From Hibiscus mutabilis (Eukaryota; Streptophyta; Magnoliopsida; Malvales; Malvaceae): a DNA stretch of 64,000 nt. The stretch covers positions 73,143,850 through 73,207,849 of the forward strand of contig CM033717.1 in the NCBI GenBank assembly GCA_019671005.1, written 5' to 3'. This document shows, one piece after another, positions 9,899-21,928 of the stretch. Each line of letters begins with the position of its first letter. The stretch's first letter is position 1. The translations under genes were made by a program, and so were the position numbers. The notes below the pieces were generated by a model that was given only the letters and a program-made list of their open reading frames with translations, was not told the DNA's origin and searched no databases.

Positions 9899-11450
9899 TG
9901 ATAAGTGTTCAAAAGTACTATTTTTCTTACCCTTTTTACTCATATTATTGTTAGACTTAGGCTCATAATAGTTGCATAGTTAGCCATTCATGCATTAATC
10001 CATGATTCCTTCAATTGTTGAGCTTGATTACATAACTTGGTGATTTTTGTGGAAATAGATGCTGCTTTGGTGTGTTTTTGTGTATGTATGTGCAGGATCA
10101 CTTGCCAAAGCAATGCCGAGCCAGTTGCCAGGGCAATGCATGAAGGATATGTCGAGCTAGTTGCCGTGGCGGTGCATGAAGGAGACGCCGAGCCAGTTGC
10201 CATGGCATTTGTCGACAAAGACCAAAAGCAATATGGATGTCGAAATTCATGATTTTACAAGCCCAAGATGACATGGAGCAAGGTCCAAGCCCAAAGGAAT
10301 TTGATTGCCATGCAGAGATTAAAGAAGAATTAAATTCCAAGAGGATAGGAGAAGTTCTATTAGGAATAAAATTATAATAAAGAATTATATTCTTTAAAGA
10401 TAATTTAATTCCAACTCAAACTCCTCCTCAAAGAAGGACTTTGGCCTAGCCCTATAAATATCAAGGAGATTTCGACAATTCAAGGGGAGAGCAAGAGGAA
10501 ATTTCGGCAAGTCCAAGTAGGGCAAGAGGAGAGAATTTTCGACAAGCATCAAGGGCAAGGAGGATTTCGACAAGCCTCTTCCTTCATCTTTGTTCGATTG
10601 GGTTCATGCTAGGGATTAATTATCTTGTGTTTCTTTGGAACCTAGCCATGAACTAAATTTACTTGGCTATGGTTATTGTGTTTTGTGGTTGTGAGAAACT
10701 ATTGGTTTTTGTTTAGGTAATAAGAGTTTGCACTTTTCTATTTCAAGGTTTATTCATTCTTGATTTTTATTCTTGTTTGCGAGTGAATTGGGAGAGGATC
10801 TCGTGATATTATCCATTTATCTAATATCGGGAGTTAGATTCAAGAAACGAATGAATATGATCTTTATGCAATCCAATGATGGTGAAGATTAATCCGGCTT
10901 AGGAATAAGTTAAGGATTTCAACGGCTAAGAGGAGCGCAAGATTGGTTGTTGTTCACCCTTGATTCACGCAGGATGTATTATCAAGGCATGCACAAGTAG
11001 CTAGAGTTTCGACTTAGGGATAAGAAGAAACCATTGAAGAACGCTCCGCCGAACCTTGAAGTTGCTGCCCGAGCGCCCAAGTAGTTGCCCAACTAGTCGC
11101 CCAAGCAACCATCAATTAGTTGCCAAGGCAACCCGTTGTGCAAAGTCGCCCACGGCAACCGAGTTGCCCATGCACTCTTTTACCAAGACAATCCAATTGG
11201 CTATCACACCTCAACTCACGATAACCTAGCCTATCTCTCTCATTCGAATTCATCTTTTCTTTTACTTAATTGCTTTCTAAATTAGTTATTAGTTAAAACT
11301 TCTATAATCCTTTACTTGTGTTTTTACTTTTTACAGTGCAAGAGACTAGATTCTTGAAGTGGCACCAATCCCTGTGGAGACGATATCTTTTATACTATAA
11401 CTTGCGACGTGTATACTTGCACAATTGCGTAGCACTTATTACGCGCAACA
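9899..11450 (+). repeat. 3' LTR of the Athila-like element
   Basis: This 1552-bp copy matches 1339-2893 end to end. Differences are scattered point changes and one- to two-base indels, for example GTTGCCGTGG versus GTTGCCAGGG near 10165 and GGGAGTTAG versus GGGAGAGTTAG near 10830. It is followed by GCGAT, the second target-site duplication. Confidence 0.93.
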
Positions 11451-12755
11451 GCGATGTTCTTTCTCGAGCTGCCTAGAGTGAGAAGTGTGCAAGTTCTTCA
11501 TCTCTTGTGTTAAAGTGAGCACCTGGTCCCTGTTCTCATAATACATCTTTTTATAATTCTCGGCTCTCACTCTCTCCTCCTTGAGTCGGAGCTCTATCCC
11601 TTCATCCGATTCACCTTCTACAACTCTCTTGCTTTTGTTTATCCTCTTAAGTTTCTGAATTTCTTCATTTTCTAACTTGAGCTCGAGTTCCAACTCGTCA
11701 TTTCTCTTTTGTAGACCTTTAACCATTCCTTCAAACTGTATCTTCTCCAACTCAAAGTCGAATTTTTCTTGGCAAGCTTTCTCCTCGAGCTTGAGATACC
11801 TTTTCGCCTATCTTCAAGTTATTTTCTCATCAACTTGGCTTCGGTAGGAAGTGTGGCTAACCTCTCTTCCATTGTCCTCTTTCTATCGGGATTCAGTTGG
11901 GGAATATTGTCATTGACGCGGCTGAATCTCCATGCTTTGTACTCGGGAGTGGTCATGTGGGTAGCACTCATGACTCTGACCCGTCTTACACTGTTCCAAG
12001 AAAAAGAAACATCGTACACCACTGCCTTGTAGCCTTTTTCCTTCTCATAATTCATATTGAACTCATTCAAGACCTTGGTAGCCGGAACAAATTGCTTCGA
12101 GCCATACTGTCTCAAAACCATAAGAGGAGCATAAGCAGTGTGCCCCCAAAGTCCAAGTAATGGCACCCAATGGTGTATCCCGCACCTGTAGAGGATACTC
12201 CTTGCAAAAAGCCACGGAGCCCTCCAAACTATATCTTCCTCCTTCAGGTTGCTAAGAACATCTACCCAAACTTCCTCAGATCTTCTGGTGGGCCAATCTT
12301 CCTTTTTCCAGAAATTCTTCTAAAGGTGAGAAACTGCCATTGTAAAGAGGCTTCGAGAAATTAGCATCCGACCACAGGTGACTATAGAACCAGACTGTCA
12401 AAAGCTATGGGCAACCATGAAAACGACCCCTACCATGCTCCTGGCAGAACCTTAGAGATCGGAAAGTTTCGGCTAAAATCATAAGCACTGGATTGGTTCC
12501 ACCACTCAAACGGTCAAACAGGTCTAACACTACTGGGTCAATTAGCCCTCGTGCCCAGGGAAAAATCACTAACCCATAAACTAACAATGCGAAGAGATCC
12601 CGCTGAACTCGGCCTACCGGATGTACAGAAGCCAGGACTAGAATCCCATCCCATCTGAGATACTCCTTACCGTTCTAAGTAATGACCTGAAGCTCGACCC
12701 AAGATTCCAACATGTCCGAGAATCTCTTGAGCTTGCCCTGGAATGCAATTGAAAT
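11451..12755 (-). pseudogene. ORF1 of outer Ogre/Tat-like element: DUF7745-type domain and coiled coil
   Basis: Minus-strand reading from about 12755 leftwards gives a protein resembling the plant DUF7745-type ORF1 family. Motifs in order are LSGGTNPVLMILAETFRSLR and RGRFHGCP (12405-12587), an LTVWFYSHLW segment (about 12375), then PLLGLWGHTAYAPLMVLRQY, GSKQFVPATKV and SATHMTTPEYKAWRFSRVND (11819-12166), then a strong heptad-rich coiled coil (11451-11750, MVKGLQKRNDELELELKLEN). In-frame stops near 12680 and 12410 and frame changes near 12290 and 11815 break it. Its last part continues at 905-1338 beyond the nested insertion. Ogre elements are known for an extra ORF upstream of gag with no assigned function; equating that ORF with DUF7745 is my inference. 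Confidence 0.75.
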
Positions 12756-15420
12756 TAAAGATTATATGAATGGCAATTAAGGCATGAATGTAAACACACA
12801 AAAGAAAGGCCCAAATTATTAGAAAGCCCAATTAGCAATCTATTTAATAACTAAATGATCCTAACACTTAACCCAAAATTAATTAGTCCTAAGAACTAAA
12901 AACCCTAAATTATGATGACTAATTTGTTATTTAATGTTAAGTTAAACTTAAAATTAGTTTTTCCCCTAAAGTAATTAAGAAATGTTCAATTAATTTAATG
13001 AATTTAACATTTACCTCAATAAGCTAAGGATAAATTTAAATTCACTAAATTAATTCGAACTCTAATCTAACTAAGGCTTTAAAAAAACTAAGGCTAATTT
13101 AATTATAAGATCGTGCCCCTATAAGACGAGCACACGATCTAGATTAATTGAGTTAATTCACTTAATTTAATCTAAAGCCTTATTTCTCTAAGGCCCACCA
13201 AAGCTAAGCCCAACACCAAAGGGCCCAAAACATTTTATACATATGTTGCAAAATATAATGTAAAATTAAATTATAAACTTTAAAAACTACAAATATTATA
13301 ACCCTAAAAAATTTATGTATATTATGTACCTTCAAAAACTATATATTGTATTTAAATAAAATTATATAAAAACTCGCATTTGAAGGAAACGTATTTACAA
13401 AAGATACAAATAAACTTTTTAAAACCATAGATTACATACTAAAAGTATATTATATATATATTTAGAAAATTATATTATGTGCATATATTGAAAGTTATAT
13501 ATACATTATATGCTCTATGTACATATTATATTTCAAAACCATATTATATATATGCATTTATGAAAGCTACGTAAAAAAAACATAATATACATTATATTTT
13601 AAAATCTACTATATACTAAAAAATATATATTCTATATGTCAAAACATTTACATATATATTATACTTTACCAATCTCTATTTTATGCCTAAAAACATATGT
13701 TATAGGTTAAGAATATACATATATATTTTCTTTTATAAATTTCTATTTTATCCTAAAAGAAAGAAAAGATTATACATATTACACTTTTAATGTCTATATC
13801 TTGTACTAAATTATACACATTTATTCCCTAATGTATGACGTTTGAATTAATTTTATCCATAAAATAACGATCACAAACGAACAACATTATCATAAAATTT
13901 AAATTACAAATGCTAGAAATAAATATGCAAAATTTAAACTAAAAAAAGCATGGAAAAGAATAAATGAAATGACATAATTTAAAATTGGAAAAATGACCTA
14001 ATTGTGAGGAAATAAAATACAGAGACAAAATTAAAAGAAATAATGAGGACGTAATTGAAAATTTTGGAAAACTATGAAGGACCCGGGCGATAATTAAAAA
14101 AGGCAGAATGGCTTCCCTTGGTAATTATCCCACACAGAGGGACTAAAAGTGCAATTGGACCATGCGGAAGCCCCTCTGGTGCAATTAAAGAAGGGCGGAG
14201 GGATTTAAAATGTAATTATACCATTAAAAAATTTATAACATTATATATACCCTGTTTTATCCGAAATCAAATTTTCCATTTTTTCTGTTATAACATTTTT
14301 TCCCTCCCCCAAATGCTCTCAACTTGTTCTTCAAGTTCATCTGGGTTCATCATGAACCCAGATTCCAGCGGTCCCCTCCGCCACAATTTCCAGAAACCGG
14401 TCGGCTTACCATCGTGTCGGCGGCGGCCGGCGAACCTAAACTGCCCCAAAAACTCCCTGTTTTCATACTATATCTAGATTCGAACCCATTATCTCGAAAT
14501 CGAACCCCTTTCCTCGTAGAAAAACCAAAAGCCGAATCAAAAAAGGGCTTCTGCCACTGCGTACTTGCATCGTTTCACCATACTCGGCCTTGAGGAGACC
14601 ATGGTTTATCAATGGCGGAGCGACGACTGGAGGAAGCCGGAACGACGCAAAAGGAAAGGTAATCTACGAGGGTAAAGCCCTAAACTCCATTTCCCCTCTT
14701 TTTTATGTATATACATGCATATATATATATATTTGAACTGAAAAAAGAAGAAGAAGATATACCTTGAAAGGCTTTTTCTCTGTTTATTGCTTCTGGATTT
14801 TTTTGTTCGAATCTCTCTGTTACATGTGGTTGATTACATTGCTTTATATCTATCTCCGATTACTCATTGCCCTATTGCCTATGGTTTACATGTTTAAGCA
14901 AAGATTTAATGAAACCACTGTGGATGATGATGTTCTGATTTCCCATCTTTTTTATGTTTTTTTGTTGTTCGGTGGTTGAGAGGGTTGGTGATCGACGTAC
15001 GATGGCAACGACATTTCCGGAGATGTAGCCACGCGAGTGGGAAGATGAACCAGTGCCGGCGCGTGGGCACGTAAAGAAGCTGAACGGTCGGGGCGTGGGT
15101 TGCACGCGCGCGTGGAAGGTGGAGCGTCGGCGCGTGGCGCGAGTGGCAGATCTGGATGGCCGGTTCTGGTTTAATCTGAACCGTTGGATCAAATCTGATC
15201 CAATGGACAGATTTGGTGCGGCTACAAAAAAAAAAGAGAAGAGTTATCAGATTAATTAGGGTTTTTTATTTAATGGTGTTGGGCCAGAAATGGGCTTATA
15301 TGATGTATTGATATATTTGGGTTTTAAATATGTAAATGAACCTTTATGTATAAACATTGGGCTTTAATTATTTAACTATAATCTGTTATTATTATTATTA
15401 TATTTTTATTATCTTTTTAA
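12756..15420 (-). repeat. LTR-like region of the outer Ogre/Tat-like element (diverged)
   Basis: This follows the same series of landmarks as the LTRs at 48856-52070 and 59670-62522: a segment rich in GCCCAA and CCTAAATTA, a conserved GACGAGCACACGAT near 13126, an AT-rich middle (13230-13900), GAATGGCTT...TAATTATCCCAC near 14107, a GC-rich stretch, and a terminal CTAGGG/GGGCTTA region. Overall similarity is clearly lower than between those two. The LTR end nearest ORF1 and the primer-binding site are missing, so a deletion joins the LTR interior to ORF1. No intact gene seen inside; short frames here are chance. Confidence 0.6.
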
Positions 15421-17267
15421 TTACTTATCAGTCCATTTTATAATAACATAATAAATAAATATACAAATGTCAATATGAACACTCATAATACATACATACA
15501 TACACACTAACATATATATTAGTAACACATGCAATAAACACATACACATATATAACCGAATGTACTTGCACATGATACAAGCATTAATACATACTGCATA
15601 TACACACGCATACAATATAGATATAATACGTACACATAATCATACTTGCAATATACAGACAATATGCATACTCATACTCACGTTTAGACATTAGTGATAT
15701 TAAAATAGTAGTGAATTCATACATACTTATGACATATACACATCATCACATAATAGTATATATATATGTAAGCCCCTTCTTGCAAATATGAAGAATGAAT
15801 CAATCCCGGACAAAATTAGTGATTACAGTTTTAAATTATTTTTATATTAAATAATAATAAAAAATGTCAAAAGAATACGAAATTAATAATAAAATAATTA
15901 AAAGTGACCAAAATAGGAGCTATCTGAAAGGTCGGTTAATAAATTGAAAATTTTAAAATTGAGTGGCTAAAATAGGAGTGAGAATATAATTGAGGGATGA
16001 CCTATGTATTTTACCCTTGGTAAAATGTAAAAATATTGACAACTAAATGTATTATTATATTAATTAAAAAAAGTCACGCCAACCAGAGCAAAGCCTTTTT
16101 TTTAAATAGTTTTGTATTACATTTTCATGCTGGGATTTGAATTCATACAAGATGAGACAAAAAGAACATACTTAGTCACTAGAGCAACCAGAATAAAGCC
16201 TTTTTAATATGTAAATGTAAACCTTAAACACAAAAATTTTTCAATATGAAACTAATACTTTTTTTGGGGGAATATGGGACAGACTCGTGTTTGATTTATG
16301 GAATTATATTTTAAATATAAAATTATTAATTATTAAATTTAGATGTATACATTAATATTTTTATTTATGAAATGATATTCTATCAAATATTTAAATTAAC
16401 AAATTTGAATGATCGAAATTTTAATTTTAGCTCAAAAGGTTGTTTACCGACCACCATAATTTTTAAAAATAGATTTTTTCTGACCTTTATGTTTTGCCAA
16501 AACACTTCAGTACTTTTTTGGAGTTACACGTATGTATTATGGCAAACATAATATGAATATTAATTACACTAGCAAATAACAATTTCTAATCAACGTTTAA
16601 GAAATTCAAGATTATAAGATAATCAATCCTAATTTATTTATAGATTTTTATTAATTAACATTTTAAAATTCTAACTCAAATAAAACGTTAGGAATCTCGT
16701 ACAAAATCAAGTCTTGCAAAAATTATCCTAATCTATCACAAGCAAAGTCGTCATATTAATTTTTTTAGAGATTAATCGATAAAACTTGAAAATAAAATAA
16801 ATATTGTTACAAAATTAAGAAAATTCACTTAAAATTGATTTTTTATCACATAATTTTTTTAGAGAAAATGTGAGAGAATAAGAGAATTTTAAAAGAGGTG
16901 GGTATTAAAATTATTAGTGGGATCAAAATGTTTTGTAAAGATAGATATATTAATTTATTTTTGTAGCGAAATATTTAAATATTTTATTGAATCAAAATTT
17001 ATCACTTACATAAATGAGTTCATGACTCTGCCATTGATGTCTACAATTTCATTAATTATTTAATTGTGAGTTATTATAATAATTTATTTTTCAATTATGA
17101 ATTTATGATGATAGAATTGTTTGTCAAAAAAAATTATGATGATAGAATTCATTTATTTTAATTTAATGACCAAATTGAAAATAATATAAAAGTTGTGTGA
17201 TTAAATTTTTAAAGTTAAACATTAATTTTTATTGTGAACTCGATATTATTTATTAAAATAAAATTTA
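15421..17267. other. AT-rich intergenic sequence
   Basis: Very AT-rich DNA with CATACATA-type simple sequence (15475-15680) and poly-A/T runs. No coding frame with recognisable content. The sequence around 16000 (TATGTATTTTACCC) resembles one end of the GGGTAAA-type foldback elements but I found no partner. Confidence 0.5.
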
Positions 17268-17716
17268 GGGTAAAGTACGCAAATGGTCACTAAACTATCT
17301 GTAAAAATACAAAACAGTCACCAAACTTTTAAATGTTACATAATGGGCATTAAACTTTAGTTTTTGTTACAAAATGGTCACTAAGTCGTTAACTGTCATT
17401 AATTGGGTGACGTGAGAGTTACAAAAATTTGAATAATATAACATTTAATCCTCCATATTGACATATTTAATCAATTTATTCCTAATTCAATCCTCATTAT
17501 GGATGTCTAAATTGATTGAATGTGTAAATATTGAGGATTGAATATATTATTATACAATTTTTTGTAACTTCCACGTCTCCCAGCTAATGAAAGTTAATGG
17601 CTCAGTGACTATTTTATAAAAAAACTAAAGTTTAATGATTATTATGTAAATTTGAAAGTTTGATGACTATTTTATATTTTTAAGGATAGTTTAGTGGCCA
17701 TTTGTGTATTTCACCC
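17268..17716. mobile_element. GGGTAAA foldback element (MULE-like MITE), copy 1
   Basis: The left end reads GGGTAAAGTACGCAAATGG and the right end is its imperfect inverse. The inverted repeats extend well over 60 bp on each side (ACTAAACTAT and CACCAAACTTT blocks recur inverted). Flanks are TAAAATTTA (17259-17267) and GAAAATTTA (17717-17725), a 9-bp duplication with one mismatch, as expected for Mutator-type elements. No coding capacity. Confidence 0.75.
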
Positions 17717-18662
17717 GAAAATTTATAAATACAATAAGTAATTTGAGTGAAAAATAAAATGATTTTTTTGAATTCAAATAATTTTACCTGTAAGATATAC
17801 GTAAAATTTGTTAAAAGACCAAAAACAATTTGTGTTAACCGATAATAGTTTAAGTACTTTATCGATATATAACACAATAATTAAGTCAAATACACAATAA
17901 TCAAGTCAAATGGTAAAGAGTTTTATATCACTCAATAAATGTCTTTAAATCATGTTAGAGCCAGGTAATAATGCAAAACATATGCCTTGGCCACCAAAAA
18001 CATTTGGAAAATTTACATCAACTCCTTTAATTTTTTTTAAATTATTGTCTTTAAACTTTTTAAAAATTTTCATTATTATTTTTTCTAAAATTGTAATTAA
18101 ATCCCATTTTTTTACGAATTCTCATTATGCCCCTAAAAAATCCAAAAACCTTACTTTAAACCTTCAAATTTTCTAAAAATTTTAATTAAATTAATTTATC
18201 TAGATCTGCCCAGATGAATGTAAAAGACAGTATTATAAAAACTTTATCTCTATTTAAAAGTTTAACTCTATTTCAAATATAGTTATACCTGAGTTTGCGA
18301 TGATGGCTGAGTGGGAAGAGTATTTCTCCCGCTCCCTCTCTCTTTTCTTAAATTTTAATATTTGTATTTTTAACATTTTGATTGTATCATTTTTAACCTT
18401 AAATTAAAGTACGACGTTCTAAATTCACCGAGTTACCGAACATCAAATTTTTTAAACATGAATAATAATTTGTATAAATATGGGAATAAAAAAAATACCC
18501 TAGTGACTATACTCGTATAGTCGTATTAGAAACAACCCTTGCAGATTTTGATGGATAGTAGCAGCACAGACACAGCAGCTACTTAGCAATAACATTATGC
18601 TTTCAATCTTTGCAGCTGTTGTTTCTTCCAAACAACGTAGGCTATTTTGTTCCCAAACAAAG

Positions 18663-18712
<50 letters not shown>

Positions 18713-18984
18713 GTCACATCATAAAGGTTGTTATGATTACAAAGAGTAAAAGCCATCGCCTGATGGCCGTGGCATTAAATATTCGTCTCCCATGAAAATT
18801 TGCAGTGCACCAGAGGACACTTTGCTGTTGTTTATTCAAACTAATTTAAATTTTAAATAATTATAAATATATTATTCATGTTTAAACTTTTAATTTTTAA
18901 TTCATTATTTTTTTAAACGAAATAAAAAATATTTTAAAATTTATGTATTTTTTTAAAAACATGTACAATCAGTAATAATTATTT
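17717..18984. other. AT-rich intergenic sequence with unique patch
   Basis: Mostly AT-rich without recognisable genes. A less AT-rich patch at about 18540-18830 surrounds a long GA repeat. I see no supportable coding frame. Confidence 0.5.
18665..18709 (+). repeat. (GA)n microsatellite
   Basis: About 22 uninterrupted GA units. Such tracts are frequent near plant promoters and 5' leaders, but no gene can be attached to this one. Confidence 0.95.
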
Positions 18985-19369
18985 GATATATTGGCAATAA
19001 AAGTTAAAAATTTTCATAAGCGCATTAATTTTAGAGTTTAGAGACTCAATTTAGAGCAGATGATTTAGGGGTTTCGATTTAACAGTTTAGAATTTAGTGA
19101 TTGTGAATATAATTTAAGGTTTCAGGTTAGAATTTTGGGTTTATAGGTTAAAATTTAAATCATCAACATGTTACACTAAACCCTAACATCCAAACCCTAA
19201 ATCCTAATCCTAACCCCTAAATTCTAATCATTGCCCCTAAATTCTAAACCCCTACACCTAAATTCTAAACCCCTACACCTAAACCCTTAAACCTTACACC
19301 ATAAAATTTCTAAACTCTAAAACTAAAGCGCTTGTAGAAACTTTTAATTTTCACCACTAATGTATTGGA
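18985..19369. mobile_element. Foldback element with CCCTAAA/TTTAGGG-like arms, copy 1
   Basis: Left arm (AAGTTAAAAATTTTCATAAGCGC then TTTTAGAGTTTAGAG-like) and right arm (CTCTAAAACTAAAGCGCTT... then ACTTTTAATTTTCACC) are imperfect inverse copies, about 60 bp at each terminus. The interior continues the pairing: the left half has TTTAGG/GGGTTT words, the right half many CCCTAAA words. A related element is at about 27938-28250. Confidence 0.65.
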
Positions 19370-20658
19370 TATAAATCCTAAATTTATTTATTTATAAAAA
19401 TCTGTTTTTATATTTTTATTATAATTTAGGTTGATGGAGTATATTTTATATATTATAAATTATAGAATTTAAATAAATTTTATTAACTTACACCATCATG
19501 ATTAAATTGATTATTTATCTTTTAAAAGCATTTTTTGGTATAGTTAGGTTCATAATTGAAATTTATGGTATACTCTTTTAATAATATCGTCTTCAAAGTT
19601 CGAACACATATTTTTTCTTTGGGAGCACAATGTCCCTTGTCATTACACTCAACTCTTATTACTTCATGCGTTAATAATAACCCTAATTTAAAAGATCACG
19701 GAAATTAACCAACAAGTATTATATGCATTGACAAAATATATTGTACTCTTAATGAGAGAACACGACGTTATTAAAATAGCTACAAATTTTAAACGTAGAC
19801 TATAAAATGAATACCAACTATAAAAAAAAATCGTAGAGACTTTAAGTTATTTATTTTTCTCCAACGGTTTTGTTTGTCACCCGGGAATAATTGCTCCTTC
19901 CTATCACCATGCCAATAAAACCCTAGTTTCCCTTGTAATGCTAATGACACGAGTGTGCCACTGCCATGGAAAACGCAATGCCCCGTGACAATACACTTCA
20001 TACTAGCAAAGCTATTTCCTTTGTTTTAATCAGCAAATAAAAAAAAAAAAAAGCACAACTCCAAGAGATCTTCTTTGCCAGTCTAGCCAACATTGGTTTC
20101 TGTGTGTTCATAAGTCATTCCAACGCCACTGTTAGAGCCTCAAAACACATAAACTCTTGTTTGTTTCACGCTTCGATATTACTTTAGTATTCGGGGTTGG
20201 GTTGAACCACTCTCACCAGCATTCAATATACAGGTTAATTATCTTTTATTTCCAGGGCTCACTTTAATTGCTAACCATTTTCATATATATGAATTCATTT
20301 AAGTGAGTTGGCAGACCTGCTGCTACACTTTCATCATGATATACATGTAAATGTAAGGATTTGATAATAGAGAAAATGCATGCAAGAAAGTTCCAAAATT
20401 AGAACATCACTCATTAATGGTAAAGAGTTTTTACCATTAAAATGATGGTGAAAACTCTATGAGAAAGAATTAAGGGTGTTGGTGACTAAAAATTAATTTG
20501 TTTTGAAATTACGAAAGGTATTAAAAACTTGCATAAAAGAGGCAAGTGCGAGAAAATGACAAACCATCATTATTATTTTACCATTCTTTTTTTAAGTATT
20601 CATTGCAATTCATCTCTCTTTTTTACATAAATCATGTACACTATCATAGAATAATTTA
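19370..20658. other. Intergenic sequence
   Basis: AT-rich flanks and a less AT-rich patch at 19850-20260 with short open frames on both strands. None has a motif I recognise, so no gene is called. Confidence 0.4.
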
Positions 20659-21199
20659 GGGTAAATTACATAAATAGTATTTCGACTATTGGTTATTTTT
20701 TATTGAGCCACATGACTATAAAAAATTACATAATATCTCATGACTTAAGAAAAAATAACAAGTTGTACCAGTGTTGTTAAAAATTTAACGGCTAATGATG
20801 TGACAGTTAATAAAAATTGACATAATAACACATTTAGTTTTTCATATTTACATATTTAATCAATTTAATTATAATTTTTAAAAATAGTAAATTTAGTCCT
20901 CTTTATCAAATTGAGCTGGTTAAACGAGCGAGAAAAATAAAATGAAATGGTCGTCGAACGGAACAAAGGGTTGTCGAAGCAGGAAGACGGTGTCGAAGTG
21001 GAAGGTCTAATAAAAATGATTAAATTGATAGAGTTAGTAAATAAAAACGATTAACTAACACGTCACCAGCTATAAATTTTTTAACAGCACCAGACCAACT
21101 TGTTATTTTATTTAAAGCATGACCATCTTTTTAACTTTTCATAATCGGTTGACTCAGTAAAAAGCATCATATAGCCAGGGACTATTTGTGTAATTTACC
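20659..21199. mobile_element. GGGTAAA foldback element (MULE-like MITE), copy 2
   Basis: The ends are GGGTAAATTACATAAATAGT and its inverse near 21181-21199. AATAATTTA occurs on both sides (20650-20658 and 21200-21208), a perfect 9-bp target-site duplication of Mutator type. Interior arms also pair (CAACTTGTTATT and its inverse). Non-coding. Confidence 0.85.
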
Positions 21200-21739
21200 A
21201 ATAATTTAATGAGAAAAATAGAGAATTGAAAGAACAGTAAGGTCGCATTTGTTCAGAATCAAACCTAGCTTATATCATTCATAGCTTTAAGAAAAGAGAA
21301 GTTTGAAAATCCGAGTTCCCATGCATGCTTTCTTCCAAAATAACGTAACCGAGAAGGTAAAAGATGTGGAAAACAGATGAGAGAGAGAATTGCAGAGAGA
21401 AACAGATGCTTCTTATTAGTGATTGTTAAGTTTTAGTCACGTTGCTTGTACACTGCTATTCCCTCCCCCCTCCTTCTCTCAAATCAGTCGCCATTTTAAA
21501 CAGTTGATAATGCTAGTGTTAGATTGGAACCATAAAAATACATAATATTTTCTCCTACTTATGAATGCCAAATGGTAAGACTGGTTGAGCAGATTTTCTA
21601 CTTTCTGATACTCTTTTGGGTCCACACCAAAAGGGTCTGCTGAGCCATCTTTTTCTTTTGACCCTTTGCTGGGAACCAAACGTATTTTTGGAATGTCAGC
21701 ACCTTCTGGTTTTCATTTATTTCTTCTCTCTCCTTTTCA

Positions 21740-21750
21740 CTATATAAATC
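21740..21750 (+). promoter_or_regulatory. TATA box before a short ORF
   Basis: CACTATATAAATCCC, a good plant TATA box, followed by a pyrimidine-rich leader (TTCTTTGTTCTTCTTTTGG...) and short start codons from 21811. This suggests a plus-strand transcript starting near 21775. Confidence 0.5.
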
Positions 21751-21810
21751 CCATATATCTCCTCAACAAACCATTTCTTTGTTCTTCTTTTGGTCTTTTC
21801 TTTCGTTCTC

Positions 21811-21928
21811 ATGCTTATTCTAATGCGTTCTGATGATGGTCCAGGTTCAAGAGGTCGTTTCGTTACCGGATGTACTGATCCCTTCATGCCTCCTTGAGAA
21901 GCACAAGAGGAATGTGATACGAATATGA
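21811..21928 (+). other. Overlapping short ORFs downstream of a TATA box
   Basis: Two overlapping plus-strand ORFs follow the leader. The first (21811-21897) encodes 28 residues beginning MLILMRSDDGPGSRGRF. The second, in another frame (21833-21928), encodes 31 residues beginning MMVQVQEVVSLPDVLI. I recognise neither. They could be upstream ORFs of a gene whose main exon I do not see, a small peptide gene, or part of a non-coding transcript. About 280 bp of T-rich sequence follows (21930-22210), consistent with intron or 3' UTR. Coding status is uncertain. Confidence 0.3.

Larger units (their letters stand above)
1339..11450 (+). mobile_element. Athila-like Ty3/gypsy LTR retrotransposon, structurally complete, coding region broken
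   Basis: The element runs from TG at 1339 to CA at 11450, with two near-identical LTRs (1339-2893 and 9899-11450). GCGAT is duplicated at 1334-1338 and 11451-11455, a 5-bp target-site duplication. A primer-binding site matching the 3' end of plant tRNA-Asp follows the 5' LTR, and a polypurine tract precedes the 3' LTR. Between them are gag, protease, reverse transcriptase, RNase H and integrase in Ty3/gypsy order on the plus strand, all carrying frameshifts or stops. The Gag style, the tRNA-Asp site and the integrase C-terminal motif FRLVYGKTCHLPVEIEHKA point to the Athila lineage. It sits inside ORF1 of the minus-strand element. No env-like frame is recognisable in the 3' region. Confidence 0.93.

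Noticed and set aside
14118..15259. Several open frames, some Pro/Arg-rich
   Set aside because: They are inside the GC-rich part of the diverged Ogre-like LTR and are not shared with the other two LTR copies.
18301..18420. TGGCTGAGTGGG resembling a tRNA A box
   Set aside because: No B box at suitable distance and no cloverleaf.
19789..20001. Minus-strand 70-codon frame
   Set aside because: No recognisable motif, no promoter or splice context; ends in T-rich sequence.
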